Numbered from the stretch's first letter, positions 1 through 7,636 are shown. The stretch: DNA of 12,147 nt from Lachnospiraceae bacterium UBA2860 (GCA_002350625.1 DEFE01000026.1:53130-65276), one strand, 5' to 3'. The notes: generated by a model not told the origin, from the sequence alone. Program-made: numbers and translations.

Positions 1-2000
1 TCGCCTATCTCGGCGAGGAGAAGTGCCGCGAGGTGGTCATCACGAACACGAATCTCGTCGCGGACCGCATCGAGAAAATCTCGCCGATCTACCCGGACAA
101 ATGTCCGCCCTCGATCCCGCACGCGGAAGAGGATCTGCACGACATGTGCTATGAGACGGCTGTCTCCATGTACGGGGACCCGCTCCCCGAGACAGTCAGG
201 GAGCGCCTCGACAAGGAACTCAATTCGATCATCAAGAACGGCTACGCCGTCATGTATATCATCGCGCAGAAGCTGGTGGACAAATCCAATGAGGACGGGT
301 ACCTCGTCGGCTCCCGCGGCTCCGTCGGCTCCTCGCTCGCCGCGACGATGTCGCGGATCACGGAGGTCAACCCGCTGCCCCCGCATTACCGCTGCGGCAA
401 ATGCCGCTACAGCGACTTCACGTCGGAGGAAGTGGTGCAGGCGCATCTGGACGGGCGCTGCGGCTGCGACATGCCGGACAGGATCTGCCCGGTCTGCGGC
501 GAGAAGCTGATCAAAGACGGCTTCGACATTCCCTTCGAGACCTTCCTCGGCTTTAAGGGGGACAAGGAGCCGGACATCGACCTCAATTTCTCGGGGGACG
601 AGCAGGGCGTCGCGCAGGCCTATACCGAGGAGATCTTCGGAAAAGGCCAGACCTTCAAGGCGGGAACCATCGGCACGGTCGCCGAGAAGACGGCTTACGG
701 CTACGCGATGCACTACTTTGAGGACCGCGGCGTGACGAAGAGACGCTGTGAGATCGAGCGCCTCGCGCAGGGCTGCGTGGGGGTGCGGCGGACGACCGGG
801 CAGCACCCGGGCGGCGTCATCGTGCTGCCGAAGGGCATGGACATCAACTGGTTTACGCCGGTGCAGCACCCCGCCAACGACGTGGACTCCCCCTTCGTGA
901 CGACGCATTTCGACTATCACTCGATCGACACGAACCTGCTGAAGCTCGACATCCTCGGCCACGATGATCCGACGATCATCCGCATGCTCGAGGACCTGAC
1001 CGGCACGGACCCGCATCTGGTCCCGCTCGACGACAAGGACGTCCTGTCCCTCTTCACGGGGACGGAGGCGCTCGGCGTGACGCCGCAGGACCTGGACGGC
1101 GTGGATCTGGGGACGCTCGGGATCCCGGAGTTCGGGACGAACTTCGTCATGGGCATGCTGCGGGACACGAAGCCGAAGACCTTCTCCGAGCTGATCCGCA
1201 TCTCCGGGCTCTCGCACGGCACCAACGTGTGGCTCGACAACGCGCAGTACTTTATCCAGAACGGCTACTGCCGGCTCGGCACGGCGATCTGCACGCGGGA
1301 CGACATCATGCTGAACCTCATCAACTGGGGCGTCCTGCCGGAGCATTCGTTCAAGATCATGGAGGCGGTGAGAAAGGGGAAGGGACTTACGCCGGACCAG
1401 GAGGCGGAGATGCGGGAGCACGAGGTGCCGGACTGGTACATCGAGTCCTGCAAGCGCATCAAATACATGTTCCCGAAGGCGCACGCGGCGGCCTACGTCA
1501 TGAACGCCTTCCGCATCGCCTACTACAAAATCAACTATCCGCTCGCCTATTACGCGGCGATGTTCTCGATCCGCGCCAAGACCTTCAATTACGAGAAGAT
1601 GGCGCAGGGGCGGGAGAAGCTCGAGTACTACGCGGATCTCATCCGCAAAAACGCGGAGCCGTCGGATAAGGAGCAGGACGAGTACGACGACATGAAGCTC
1701 GTGCGCGAGATGTACGCGCGGGGGTATTCATTCATGAAACTGGATCTCTACAAGGCGGGCGCCACCCGGTGCAAAATCATAGACGGCCGGATCATGCCGT
1801 CTCTTAGCTCTGTCAGCGGACTCGGCGAGACGCAGGCGCGCGCCATCGAGGAAGAGGCGGCGAAGGCTCCCTTCCTCAGCAAGGATGATTTCCGGGAGCG
1901 CACAAAGGTGTCGAAGACGCTGATCGATCTGCTCAGCGACCTGGGCGTGCTCGGGGACATCCCGGAGAGCAACCAGATCTCGCTGTTTGATCTGGCATAA
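1..2000 (+). CDS. polC: DNA polymerase III PolC-type alpha subunit, C-terminal part (5' truncated)
   Basis: This is the replicative DNA polymerase of low-GC Gram-positive lineages; the gene begins upstream, and reading frame 3 is open from the window edge, so the GTG at 33 is not the true start. About 665 codons are visible of a protein normally near 1,450 residues, so the OB and exonuclease regions are missing. Visible are the zinc-binding insert (CxxC at 393-404 and at 486-497), the polymerase palm with catalytic Asp pair in PDIDLNF (codons 573 and 579), the third Asp in LKLDILG (codon 948), the GVRRTTGQHPGG segment, and the helix-hairpin-helix-like tail near SGLGETQARAIEEE. The 123-residue spacing between the second and third Asp agrees with what I recall for characterised PolC. 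The protein ends in QISLFDLA, a clamp-binding-like tail typical of PolC. The next gene follows after 18 bases, so they are probably co-transcribed. Confidence 0.97.
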   Translation, partial: AYLGEEKCREVVITNTNLVADRIEKISPIYPDKCPPSIPHAEEDLHDMCYETAVSMYGDPLPETVRERLDKELNSIIKNGYAVMYIIAQKLVDKSNEDGYLVGSRGSVGSSLAATMSRITEVNPLPPHYRCGKCRYSDFTSEEVVQAHLDGRCGCDMPDRICPVCGEKLIKDGFDIPFETFLGFKGDKEPDIDLNFSGDEQGVAQAYTEEIFGKGQTFKAGTIGTVAEKTAYGYAMHYFEDRGVTKRRCEIERLAQGCVGVRRTTGQHPGGVIVLPKGMDINWFTPVQHPANDVDSPFVTTHFDYHSIDTNLLKLDILGHDDPTIIRMLEDLTGTDPHLVPLDDKDVLSLFTGTEALGVTPQDLDGVDLGTLGIPEFGTNFVMGMLRDTKPKTFSELIRISGLSHGTNVWLDNAQYFIQNGYCRLGTAICTRDDIMLNLINWGVLPEHSFKIMEAVRKGKGLTPDQEAEMREHEVPDWYIESCKRIKYMFPKAHAAAYVMNAFRIAYYKINYPLAYYAAMFSIRAKTFNYEKMAQGREKLEYYADLIRKNAEPSDKEQDEYDDMKLVREMYARGYSFMKLDLYKAGATRCKIIDGRIMPSLSSVSGLGETQARAIEEEAAKAPFLSKDDFRERTKVSKTLIDLLSDLGVLGDIPESNQISLFDLA

Positions 2001-2018
2001 AGAAGAGGGACAAGAACG

Positions 2019-5000
2019 ATGGGAGAGGCTATCACTGATCTTCAGGCATTTGCGGCATTTGCCCAAAGAAATGCGGAGGACGCGTTCCGGCTCTTTAAGA
2101 GCCCCGCGTTTTCGGAGATGCTTGAGAAGGAGGACCACCGCCTGCGCGCGATGTGGAGGGGGCTCATGAAGCCTCCTGTGACGCTTGTGTCCATGGAGGA
2201 GTTTCTGGTCGGGGCGGGCCTTAAGAACCCGGTCACGGTCAGGGCGGTCGAAGAGGGCGCCTCTTATGAAGGTGTGCGCGATTCCCTGCAGGACGTCATC
2301 CGCCTGAGGCGCGACGGCATGGGGAGCTTCGCGCTCTACGCCTCCTGCGATTGCGATTTCATAGAGCTGCCGCGCAGGAAAATCACGGACGAGGACTTCG
2401 TCGCTTCCTCCTGTGACTTCGAGTACCGGATCCTCATCGGAAAGCTCGGCGACGGCATAAGGAGCGGCACGATCACGCTCGTCGCGCCGGGCAATACGAT
2501 CACCTTCCGCGTGAGAGCCTCGCGGCGGCAGGCCGGCGAAGCCGGCGAGGGCGCGCTGCTTTCGCGCAACACGCTGCGCATCATGAGCGAGCGGCTCGAC
2601 TACATGCTGGAGAAAAGCAGCCGCGCCTCTTACGTGTCCCGATCGCTCGACGCGATCGAGGAGCGGTATGCGCTGACGAGCATGAACCTGACGCTGCTCA
2701 GGCTCTATCACGCCTATCTTGAGCGGCTGAACGGCAATGCCGCCGCGGCCTCCGTGATCTTAAGAGAGTTCAGGCAGCAGGCATTTTCGGATGACGAGCA
2801 GGAGGAAGAGATGGCTTATCTCTATCTCTCTTCGCTTCTTGGGGAGAGCGCGCTGACGCCGGAGGAGACCGCGGAGCGGATCCGCAGCCGCTTCGACGCG
2901 GGCAGCGGCGGGTACGTCATGCTGAAGCTGCTCTTCCTCACGAGCCCCGATATCGGCCGCTACCCCCGCCGCAGAAAGAAAGCGGCCGAGGAGGTCTTCG
3001 CGCGGGGCGTGCGCTCGCCGCTTCTCTACGCGGAGGTCCTGAGGGATTTCAGGCAGGACGACGCGCTCGTGACGACGCTTAACGATTTTACTGTCTGCAC
3101 ATTGCTCTTTGCGGCCAGGCGCGGCCTTCTCACAGAGAAGCTGGCGCTGAGGACCGCGTATCTGTCCGCCAATGAGAAGTTTTTCTCGAACGCGCTTTTA
3201 AAGATCCTGACGCATGCCTATGAGAACTGGCCGCTCGACAGCATCCTCGAGGCGATCGTGCGGGTCCTGATGAAAGGGCAGCCGAGGGACGGCAGGTGCT
3301 TCCCCTGGTATGAGCGGGCCGTGGAGAAGGGCCTCAAGGTGCTGCGGCTCTATGAATATTACATCGAGACGCTGCCGGAGACGAAGAAGACGGTACTGCC
3401 TCTCGCCGTGCGGAAATTCTTCGTGATGAGCCCGTCCTCCGTGTCCGAGGAGAGCCGCGCCGCGATCTACGACAACATCGTGCGCAACCGGCAGACCGAC
3501 CCGGAGACGTATGCGGCGGTGACCGGAAAGGCGAAGGCATTTGCGGAGGATGCGTTAAGGAGAGGAAAGACCGGCATCCATTACGCCGCGCTTTACCGCG
3601 AGTACATCCGGGCGCTGCCGGACGAGGCGTCGGAGAAGCATTTTTCGGAGGTGCTGTTTGCGGAACGGCTCTTTGTGGAGGATCCGGCGGTGCGGAGCGT
3701 CACCGTGATCCATGACGGCCTGATTCCGGAAGAAATCGTTCCCGTCGTGCGCGGCGTGTGCTGCATCCACAGGTACACGGAGGACGCGCAGCTCTTCTTT
3801 GACAGCGCGCCCTACGGCAGATATTTCACCGGGGCCGCCTATAATCTGACCCCGCTCATGGACAGGAGCTTTGGCATGTCGCTGCCGGACGCGGCAAGAA
3901 GCGGCGCGGGATTCCTCCTTGCGCGCATGCGGGCCATGGAGGAGAGCGGCATATTAAACGAGGATGATTTCCGGGCCGCGAGAAAGGCCGCCGATTCGCC
4001 CGCATTTTCAGATACGCTGCGGCGGGACGCGCGCGCCTCCATCCTCCGCTATCTCGAGGCGCACCCGGAGAGCAGCTTCTTCCATCACGGCACCGGCGAG
4101 GAGACGCTAAACCTCTATGCGGAAGCCGACAAGGCGAAAATGGTGAACATCCTCCTTGAGGCGGGCCTCTATAAAGAGACCTACGCGGTTCTACTCAGGT
4201 ACGGGACGGAGGGCATCGACCCGGCGAAGCTCGTGCCGATCGCGAGCCGGATGATCGACGAGGCAGGCGACGTGAAGGATGAGGAGCTCGCGGCCTTCGC
4301 GATGCGCGTCCTTCGGGAAGGCAAGTACGATGAGCGCATGCTCGCCTATCTCGCGGCCTTCGGCGAGGGGGAGATGGATGAGATGCTCACCTTAAGGCGC
4401 GCGGCGGACGCGTTCTATATCGACACCTTCCCGCTCGACGAGCGCATCCTCGAAAAAGCGGTGAAGGAGAAGCAGGATATCGAAGAGGGACCGGAGATCC
4501 TCGGCGGCTACGCCGCACACGGGGGCCGGCGCGCGCTCGTGCGCGCCTATCTGGAGTTCTACGCCGACCGCTCCGCGATGCTCGGAAGGGACGTGAAAAA
4601 GCCGGCGGCGGAGGTGATTTCGGAGATCTATGACCGGGGAGAACCGGTCGATCTTGCGATGAAGCTCACGCTTCTGAAATACCGGTCGCAGCAGGGTGAG
4701 ATGACGGCGCACGAGGAGCTGCAGGTGGACGAGCTGCTCGAGGAATGCATGAAAAGGGGCATACGGCTCGCCTTCATGCAGCAGCTGCCGGAATCCTTCG
4801 TCCGGGCGATGGGCCTTACCGACAGGATCATCATCGAGGGAAGAGCGGATCCGAAGGAGGAGCTGCTCGTCCGCTACCGCCTGATCAGCGGGCTCATGGG
4901 GGAAGAGGCTGAGGAGAAGACGGAGGCGATGACGCACCGCTTCCGCGGCATCTTCACGAAGGAGTTCCTGCTCTTCTACGGGGAGACGCTTGTCTACACG

Positions 5001-5219
5001 ATCTTTACGCGGCACGGCGGCATCGAGCAGGAGATTGAGAGCCGGACGCTTTCGGCCGGCGACGTCAGGACGCACGGCGTGAGCAGCTACGCGCGCATCA
5101 ACCGCATGCTGCGGGCGGCAAAGGAAGGGAAGGACGGGGCGCTCCGCGAGGAGCTCACCTCTTATCTGAAAGCGATAAAGACGGCGGAGTCGCTGTTTGA
5201 ACTGGAGGGGACATTTTGA
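2019..5219 (+). CDS. DUF5717-like large helical-repeat protein (1066 aa), function unknown
   Basis: No function is known to me. The protein resembles the family annotated DUF5717 in Lachnospiraceae; recognisable stretches include GLKVLRLYEYY (residues 438-448), RYTEDAQLFFD (585-595) and FLLFYGETLVYTIF near the C-terminus. A short helical N-terminus (1-55) is followed by a beta-rich, immunoglobulin-like segment (about 75-167, ending ITLVAPGNTITFRVRAS). From about 183 to the end it is almost entirely amphipathic helices, consistent with a TPR-like solenoid. There is no signal peptide, membrane segment or nucleotide-binding motif, so it is probably cytoplasmic. The ATG at 2019 is preceded by GAGGGA (2005-2010), spacing 8. 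The stop overlaps the start of the DUF5716-like gene, implying coupled translation and a shared complex or pathway. Sequence family: fairly confident; solenoid and Ig-like fold: inference from sequence pattern only. Confidence 0.85.
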   Translation: MGEAITDLQAFAAFAQRNAEDAFRLFKSPAFSEMLEKEDHRLRAMWRGLMKPPVTLVSMEEFLVGAGLKNPVTVRAVEEGASYEGVRDSLQDVIRLRRDGMGSFALYASCDCDFIELPRRKITDEDFVASSCDFEYRILIGKLGDGIRSGTITLVAPGNTITFRVRASRRQAGEAGEGALLSRNTLRIMSERLDYMLEKSSRASYVSRSLDAIEERYALTSMNLTLLRLYHAYLERLNGNAAAASVILREFRQQAFSDDEQEEEMAYLYLSSLLGESALTPEETAERIRSRFDAGSGGYVMLKLLFLTSPDIGRYPRRRKKAAEEVFARGVRSPLLYAEVLRDFRQDDALVTTLNDFTVCTLLFAARRGLLTEKLALRTAYLSANEKFFSNALLKILTHAYENWPLDSILEAIVRVLMKGQPRDGRCFPWYERAVEKGLKVLRLYEYYIETLPETKKTVLPLAVRKFFVMSPSSVSEESRAAIYDNIVRNRQTDPETYAAVTGKAKAFAEDALRRGKTGIHYAALYREYIRALPDEASEKHFSEVLFAERLFVEDPAVRSVTVIHDGLIPEEIVPVVRGVCCIHRYTEDAQLFFDSAPYGRYFTGAAYNLTPLMDRSFGMSLPDAARSGAGFLLARMRAMEESGILNEDDFRAARKAADSPAFSDTLRRDARASILRYLEAHPESSFFHHGTGEETLNLYAEADKAKMVNILLEAGLYKETYAVLLRYGTEGIDPAKLVPIASRMIDEAGDVKDEELAAFAMRVLREGKYDERMLAYLAAFGEGEMDEMLTLRRAADAFYIDTFPLDERILEKAVKEKQDIEEGPEILGGYAAHGGRRALVRAYLEFYADRSAMLGRDVKKPAAEVISEIYDRGEPVDLAMKLTLLKYRSQQGEMTAHEELQVDELLEECMKRGIRLAFMQQLPESFVRAMGLTDRIIIEGRADPKEELLVRYRLISGLMGEEAEEKTEAMTHRFRGIFTKEFLLFYGETLVYTIFTRHGGIEQEIESRTLSAGDVRTHGVSSYARINRMLRAAKEGKDGALREELTSYLKAIKTAESLFELEGTF
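5204..5218 (+). promoter_or_regulatory. RBS and TTG start deciding the DUF5716-like gene start
   Basis: GGAGGGG at 5204-5210 lies inside the last codons of the upstream gene, five bases before TTG at 5216-5218. The TTG shares bases with the upstream TGA (5217-5219), giving a TTGA overlap. No ATG lies close by in this frame, and the residues immediately after the TTG (NEVRNILVGLDIG) begin the conserved domain, so the TTG is the likely start. The layout suggests translational coupling with subdued initiation. Confidence 0.8.
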
Positions 5220-6463
5220 ACGAGGTTCGCAATATTCTGGTGGGTCTTGACATCGGTCCGGACCGCTCGCAGATCTGCTATTACGACCGGAAGGCGAAGG
5301 AACCCGTATCGGTGCCGACACGGGTCGGAACCAATCTGTTCGCATTTCCGACGATGCTTGTAAAGATGAGCGGCAGGGAGGAGTGGCACTATGGCTTCGA
5401 GGCGGAATACTTCGCCGCAAGGCCCGGAGGGATTCGCGTGCCGAATCCCTATGAGACAGCCCTCGGCACGGAAACCGTGATGATCGAAGGCGCGCCGGTG
5501 GAAGCTTATCTGCCGCTGGCCGTCTTTATCAGGGAGTCGCTCCGCATGCTCGGCGTGCCGCGCCCCGCGCAGGTCGTGAGCGGCATCGCGGTCACGAGCG
5601 AGAAGATGACGCCCTGTCTCGCGGAGAACATCCTGCGCGCGCTTAAGCATCTCGGCTTTGACAGGCGGATCTCAATCGTATGTGATCACATGGAGAGCTT
5701 TTACTATTACTGCTATTCGCTGCGCCCCGAGATCTGGTCGAAGTCGCTCGGGCTCATCCGCTTCCGCGGAGACGAGGCGTCATTTACCGCCATGCGCGAA
5801 TCCCGCGGGACGAAGCCTTTTGCCGCGCTCACCTCTGATGAGGGCGGAGCGGCCCTGCCGAAAGAGGCCGAAGCGCGCGACCGCGATTTTTCCGCGGCGG
5901 TGGAGCAGTGGACGGAAGGAAGCGCCTATTCCGCCATTTTCATCACGGGAAGCGGGTTCTCCACGGAGTGGGCGAAGCTCTCCGTGCGGACGCTGAGCCG
6001 CGCCGCATCCCACGTGTTTGAGGGGGACAATCTCTTCGCCAAGGGCGCCTGCTACGCCCTGCTGGAGCAGCTGGAAAAACACGCCTTTGACGGGAGAATC
6101 TTCCTGGGAGAGGAGCACACGCGCTTCGAGCTCGGCGTGGACGTGATCGAGGGCGGCAGCCAGCATTTTCTCCCGCTCATCCGGGCGGGGCGCGCCTACT
6201 ATCTGTGCGGGACGGAATGTGACCTCATCCTTGACGGAAGGGATGATCTGATGGTCACGGTGTGCGCCTATGACGGCAGCCGCCACAGAAATGTGCACAT
6301 CCCTCTCGACGGGCTGCCGGAGCGGCCGCCGCGGGCGTCGAGGCTCCGCGTCAGCGCGACCATGGAGAGCCCGGACACGGCCCTCGTCCGCGCGGAGGAT
6401 CTCGGCTTCGGCGAGCTCTACGCGGCCACGCACAAAGTCTGGGAGATGCGCATCGAGCAGTGA
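5216..6463 (+). CDS. DUF5716-like protein with actin/Hsp70-type ATPase outline (415 aa)
   Basis: Resembles the family annotated DUF5716, usually found beside DUF5717 genes. The N-terminus has a phosphate-1-like motif, VGLDIGPDRS (Asp12, Gly14, Ser18), as in actin/Hsp70/sugar-kinase folds. A later block with ITGSGF (243-248) and GDNLFAKGACYA (270-281) fits the adenosine-binding and following helix region of that fold. The usual phosphate-2 DxGGG motif is not apparent: the corresponding stretch reads GLIRFRGDEASF (179-190), so catalysis may be weak or lost. From about 305 the protein turns beta-rich with LPERP (367-371) and DLGFGE (395-400), reminiscent of an Hsp70 substrate-binding beta domain. 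It has no signal or membrane segment. Translation is coupled to the solenoid gene before it and followed after 40 bases by the TPR gene. Fold assignment is inference; substrate and role are unknown. Confidence 0.85.
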   Translation: MNEVRNILVGLDIGPDRSQICYYDRKAKEPVSVPTRVGTNLFAFPTMLVKMSGREEWHYGFEAEYFAARPGGIRVPNPYETALGTETVMIEGAPVEAYLPLAVFIRESLRMLGVPRPAQVVSGIAVTSEKMTPCLAENILRALKHLGFDRRISIVCDHMESFYYYCYSLRPEIWSKSLGLIRFRGDEASFTAMRESRGTKPFAALTSDEGGAALPKEAEARDRDFSAAVEQWTEGSAYSAIFITGSGFSTEWAKLSVRTLSRAASHVFEGDNLFAKGACYALLEQLEKHAFDGRIFLGEEHTRFELGVDVIEGGSQHFLPLIRAGRAYYLCGTECDLILDGRDDLMVTVCAYDGSRHRNVHIPLDGLPERPPRASRLRVSATMESPDTALVRAEDLGFGELYAATHKVWEMRIEQ

Positions 6464-6503
6464 CGCAAGGGAATGCTGCAGGGTGAACTTAAAGGAGACG
6501 ATT

Positions 6504-7274
6504 ATGATCGGGTATCATCTGTCGCGCACGGGTGTCACGGCGCATCCGTTCTATATCAGCCACATCGGGATCGGCCTCACGTCGGTCGAGGAGCTGTGCT
6601 ATTTTATCTGCCAGTATCCCGCGCTCGTAGACGAGACGGTCTTAAACCAGAAGCTCACGCGCTGGCTCGCCGAGGAATTCCGCCTGAACGCGCCCGCGCT
6701 CGCCATGGAGCGCGGGATCCGGAGGAGCGCGGGTTTAGAAGACATCCTCCTGCCGTTTATGAGAGACGTCGGGTACCTCGACGCGGGTGAGCAGAAGGCC
6801 TTCCGGAGGATTCTCGAGGCGCTTGAGACGGGCGGCGCAGCCTTAAGGCTCAAGATGAAAGGGGACGCGCTCGTCAGGAACCGCCGGTTCGGAGAGGCGG
6901 CGGCCGCGTACACGCAGGCGGAAAATGCCGTGCGCCAGGGCGAAGAGAAGCTGCACGCATCCATCCTGCACAATAAAGGCGTGGCGCTGATGCAGCTGCT
7001 CTCCTACGAGGAGGCCTACAGGGCTTTTCGGGCGGCGCTCGCGCTCGAGGACACGCCGGAGAGAAAGCGCGTCCTCCTCATTGCGGCAGGCATCGCAAAG
7101 CCGCGCGCCCTGCTGCTTCCGGAGGCGGACGAGATCGGCGCCGATCCGGATACCGTGAAGCTGGTCGAGGAGACGCTCGACGCCGCGGCGGGCGCGGAGA
7201 TCGAGATCCCGGAGGATCTTCCCGCGGCGCTTGAGTCGATCCGCTCCGACTACCACAGAGAAGCGGGGACTTGA
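6504..7274 (+). CDS. TPR-containing protein with unassigned N-terminal domain (256 aa)
   Basis: Function unknown. Residues 1-110 form a domain I cannot name, with a recognisable segment TSVEELCYFICQYPALVDE (26-44) that I associate with small proteins encoded next to DUF5716-type genes. Residues about 114-143 and 152-184 look like two tetratricopeptide repeats (KGDALVRNRRFGEAAAAYTQA, then HNKGVALMQLLSYEEAYRAF), a protein-protein binding scaffold. The acidic tail contains EIEIPEDLP. The reading frame is open further upstream to 6270, but that part overlaps the DUF5716-like gene; ATG 6504 has AAGGAG at 6492-6497 six bases before it and is the clear start. There is no signal peptide. It is the third member of the cassette, 40 bases after the DUF5716-like gene, and its stop overlaps the -35 box of the next promoter. 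Confidence 0.88.
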   Translation: MIGYHLSRTGVTAHPFYISHIGIGLTSVEELCYFICQYPALVDETVLNQKLTRWLAEEFRLNAPALAMERGIRRSAGLEDILLPFMRDVGYLDAGEQKAFRRILEALETGGAALRLKMKGDALVRNRRFGEAAAAYTQAENAVRQGEEKLHASILHNKGVALMQLLSYEEAYRAFRAALALEDTPERKRVLLIAAGIAKPRALLLPEADEIGADPDTVKLVEETLDAAAGAEIEIPEDLPAALESIRSDYHREAGT

Positions 7275-7299
7275 CCCGCGGGAAAAGCTGTGCTATTAT
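7271..7299 (+). promoter_or_regulatory. Sigma-A-type promoter for the small lipoprotein gene
   Basis: TTGACC (7271-7276) and TATTAT (7294-7299) are each 5/6 to consensus with a 17-base spacer, and TGC just before the -10 gives an extended -10. The -35 box overlaps the TGA stop (7272-7274) of the TPR gene. An 8-base palindrome, CCCGCGGG (7275-7282), sits in the spacer. Transcription should begin near 7305-7307, immediately before a possible 7-bp stem-loop (CGCTTTA 7307-7313 with TAGAGCG 7320-7326) that would cap the 5' end of the mRNA. Confidence 0.75.
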
Positions 7300-7360
7300 C
7301 AGGTGACGCTTTATCAAGGTAGAGCGGCAGTGGTTTTATCACAAAAGGAGGATTCTCAAA

Positions 7361-7636
7361 ATGATGAACAAGAAAGTTGTCTATGCAGTTATCGCATCCA
7401 TGATGGTTCTCGGCCTCGCCGGCTGCGGCAAGAAGGCTGCTGAATCCAAGGCAGAAGAAGCTGTCAGCGAAGCGGCGGCAGCGGTCAGTGAAGCGGCCAG
7501 CGCAGCCGGTGAAGCTGCGAGTGAAGTTGCAAGCGCTGCTGAAGCAGCAGTGAGTGAAGCTGCAAGCGCTGCTGAAGAAGCAGTGAGTGCTGCTGCAAGC
7601 GCTGTTGAAGAAGCCGTTTCCGAAGCTGCGTCATAA
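7361..7636 (+). CDS. Small Ala/Ser/Glu-rich repetitive lipoprotein (91 aa)
   Basis: The N-terminus is a lipoprotein signal peptide: MMNKK, a hydrophobic stretch, and lipobox LAGC with Cys22 as the lipidated residue. The mature 70 residues contain almost only Ala, Ser, Glu and Val, built of two 7-residue units and then four 11-residue units of the type SEAASAAEEAV plus a partial unit. They should form one long amphipathic helix or coiled coil anchored on the outer face of the membrane. AAGGAGG (7345-7351) precedes the ATG by nine bases. Codons favour GCT, GCA and GAA, unlike the GCG/GAG-rich neighbours, which may reflect high expression, repeat growth or foreign origin. It has its own promoter and looks monocistronic. 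I recognise no family; a small structural or envelope-spacing lipoprotein is a guess. Confidence 0.85.
   Translation: MMNKKVVYAVIASMMVLGLAGCGKKAAESKAEEAVSEAAAAVSEAASAAGEAASEVASAAEAAVSEAASAAEEAVSAAASAVEEAVSEAAS
7487..7633 (+). repeat. 33-bp tandem repeats encoding 11-residue units
   Basis: Four in-frame 33-base units lie at 7487-7519, 7520-7552, 7553-7585 and 7586-7618, followed by a 15-base partial unit at 7619-7633. The second and third differ at only two bases, which points to recent duplication; the first and fourth are more diverged. Two 21-base units precede the array (7445-7465 and 7466-7486), coding SKAEEAV and SEAAAAV. Confidence 0.85.

Noticed and set aside
33..2000. Complete gene starting at GTG 33
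   Set aside because: The frame is open to the window edge, and the residues before it (AYLGEEKCREV) match the PolC sequence expected there, so the gene is truncated by the window.
1728..2711. 327-codon minus-strand ORF across the polC 3' end and the DUF5717-like start
   Set aside because: It opposes conserved PolC sequence and has the Arg-rich composition of antisense frames in GC-rich DNA.
4392..5420. 342-codon minus-strand ORF across the DUF5717/DUF5716 junction
   Set aside because: It is a shadow of two well-supported overlapping genes, Arg/His/Pro-rich, and has no recognisable motif.
6270..6503. N-terminal extension of the TPR protein to an upstream start
   Set aside because: The extension overlaps the DUF5716-like gene in another frame, is Arg/Ser/Ala-rich low-complexity sequence, and a good ribosome binding site precedes ATG 6504.
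7445..7633. CRISPR-like or noncoding repeat array
   Set aside because: The units are directly adjacent without spacers, stay in frame, and encode a regular 11-residue protein repeat after a lipoprotein signal peptide.
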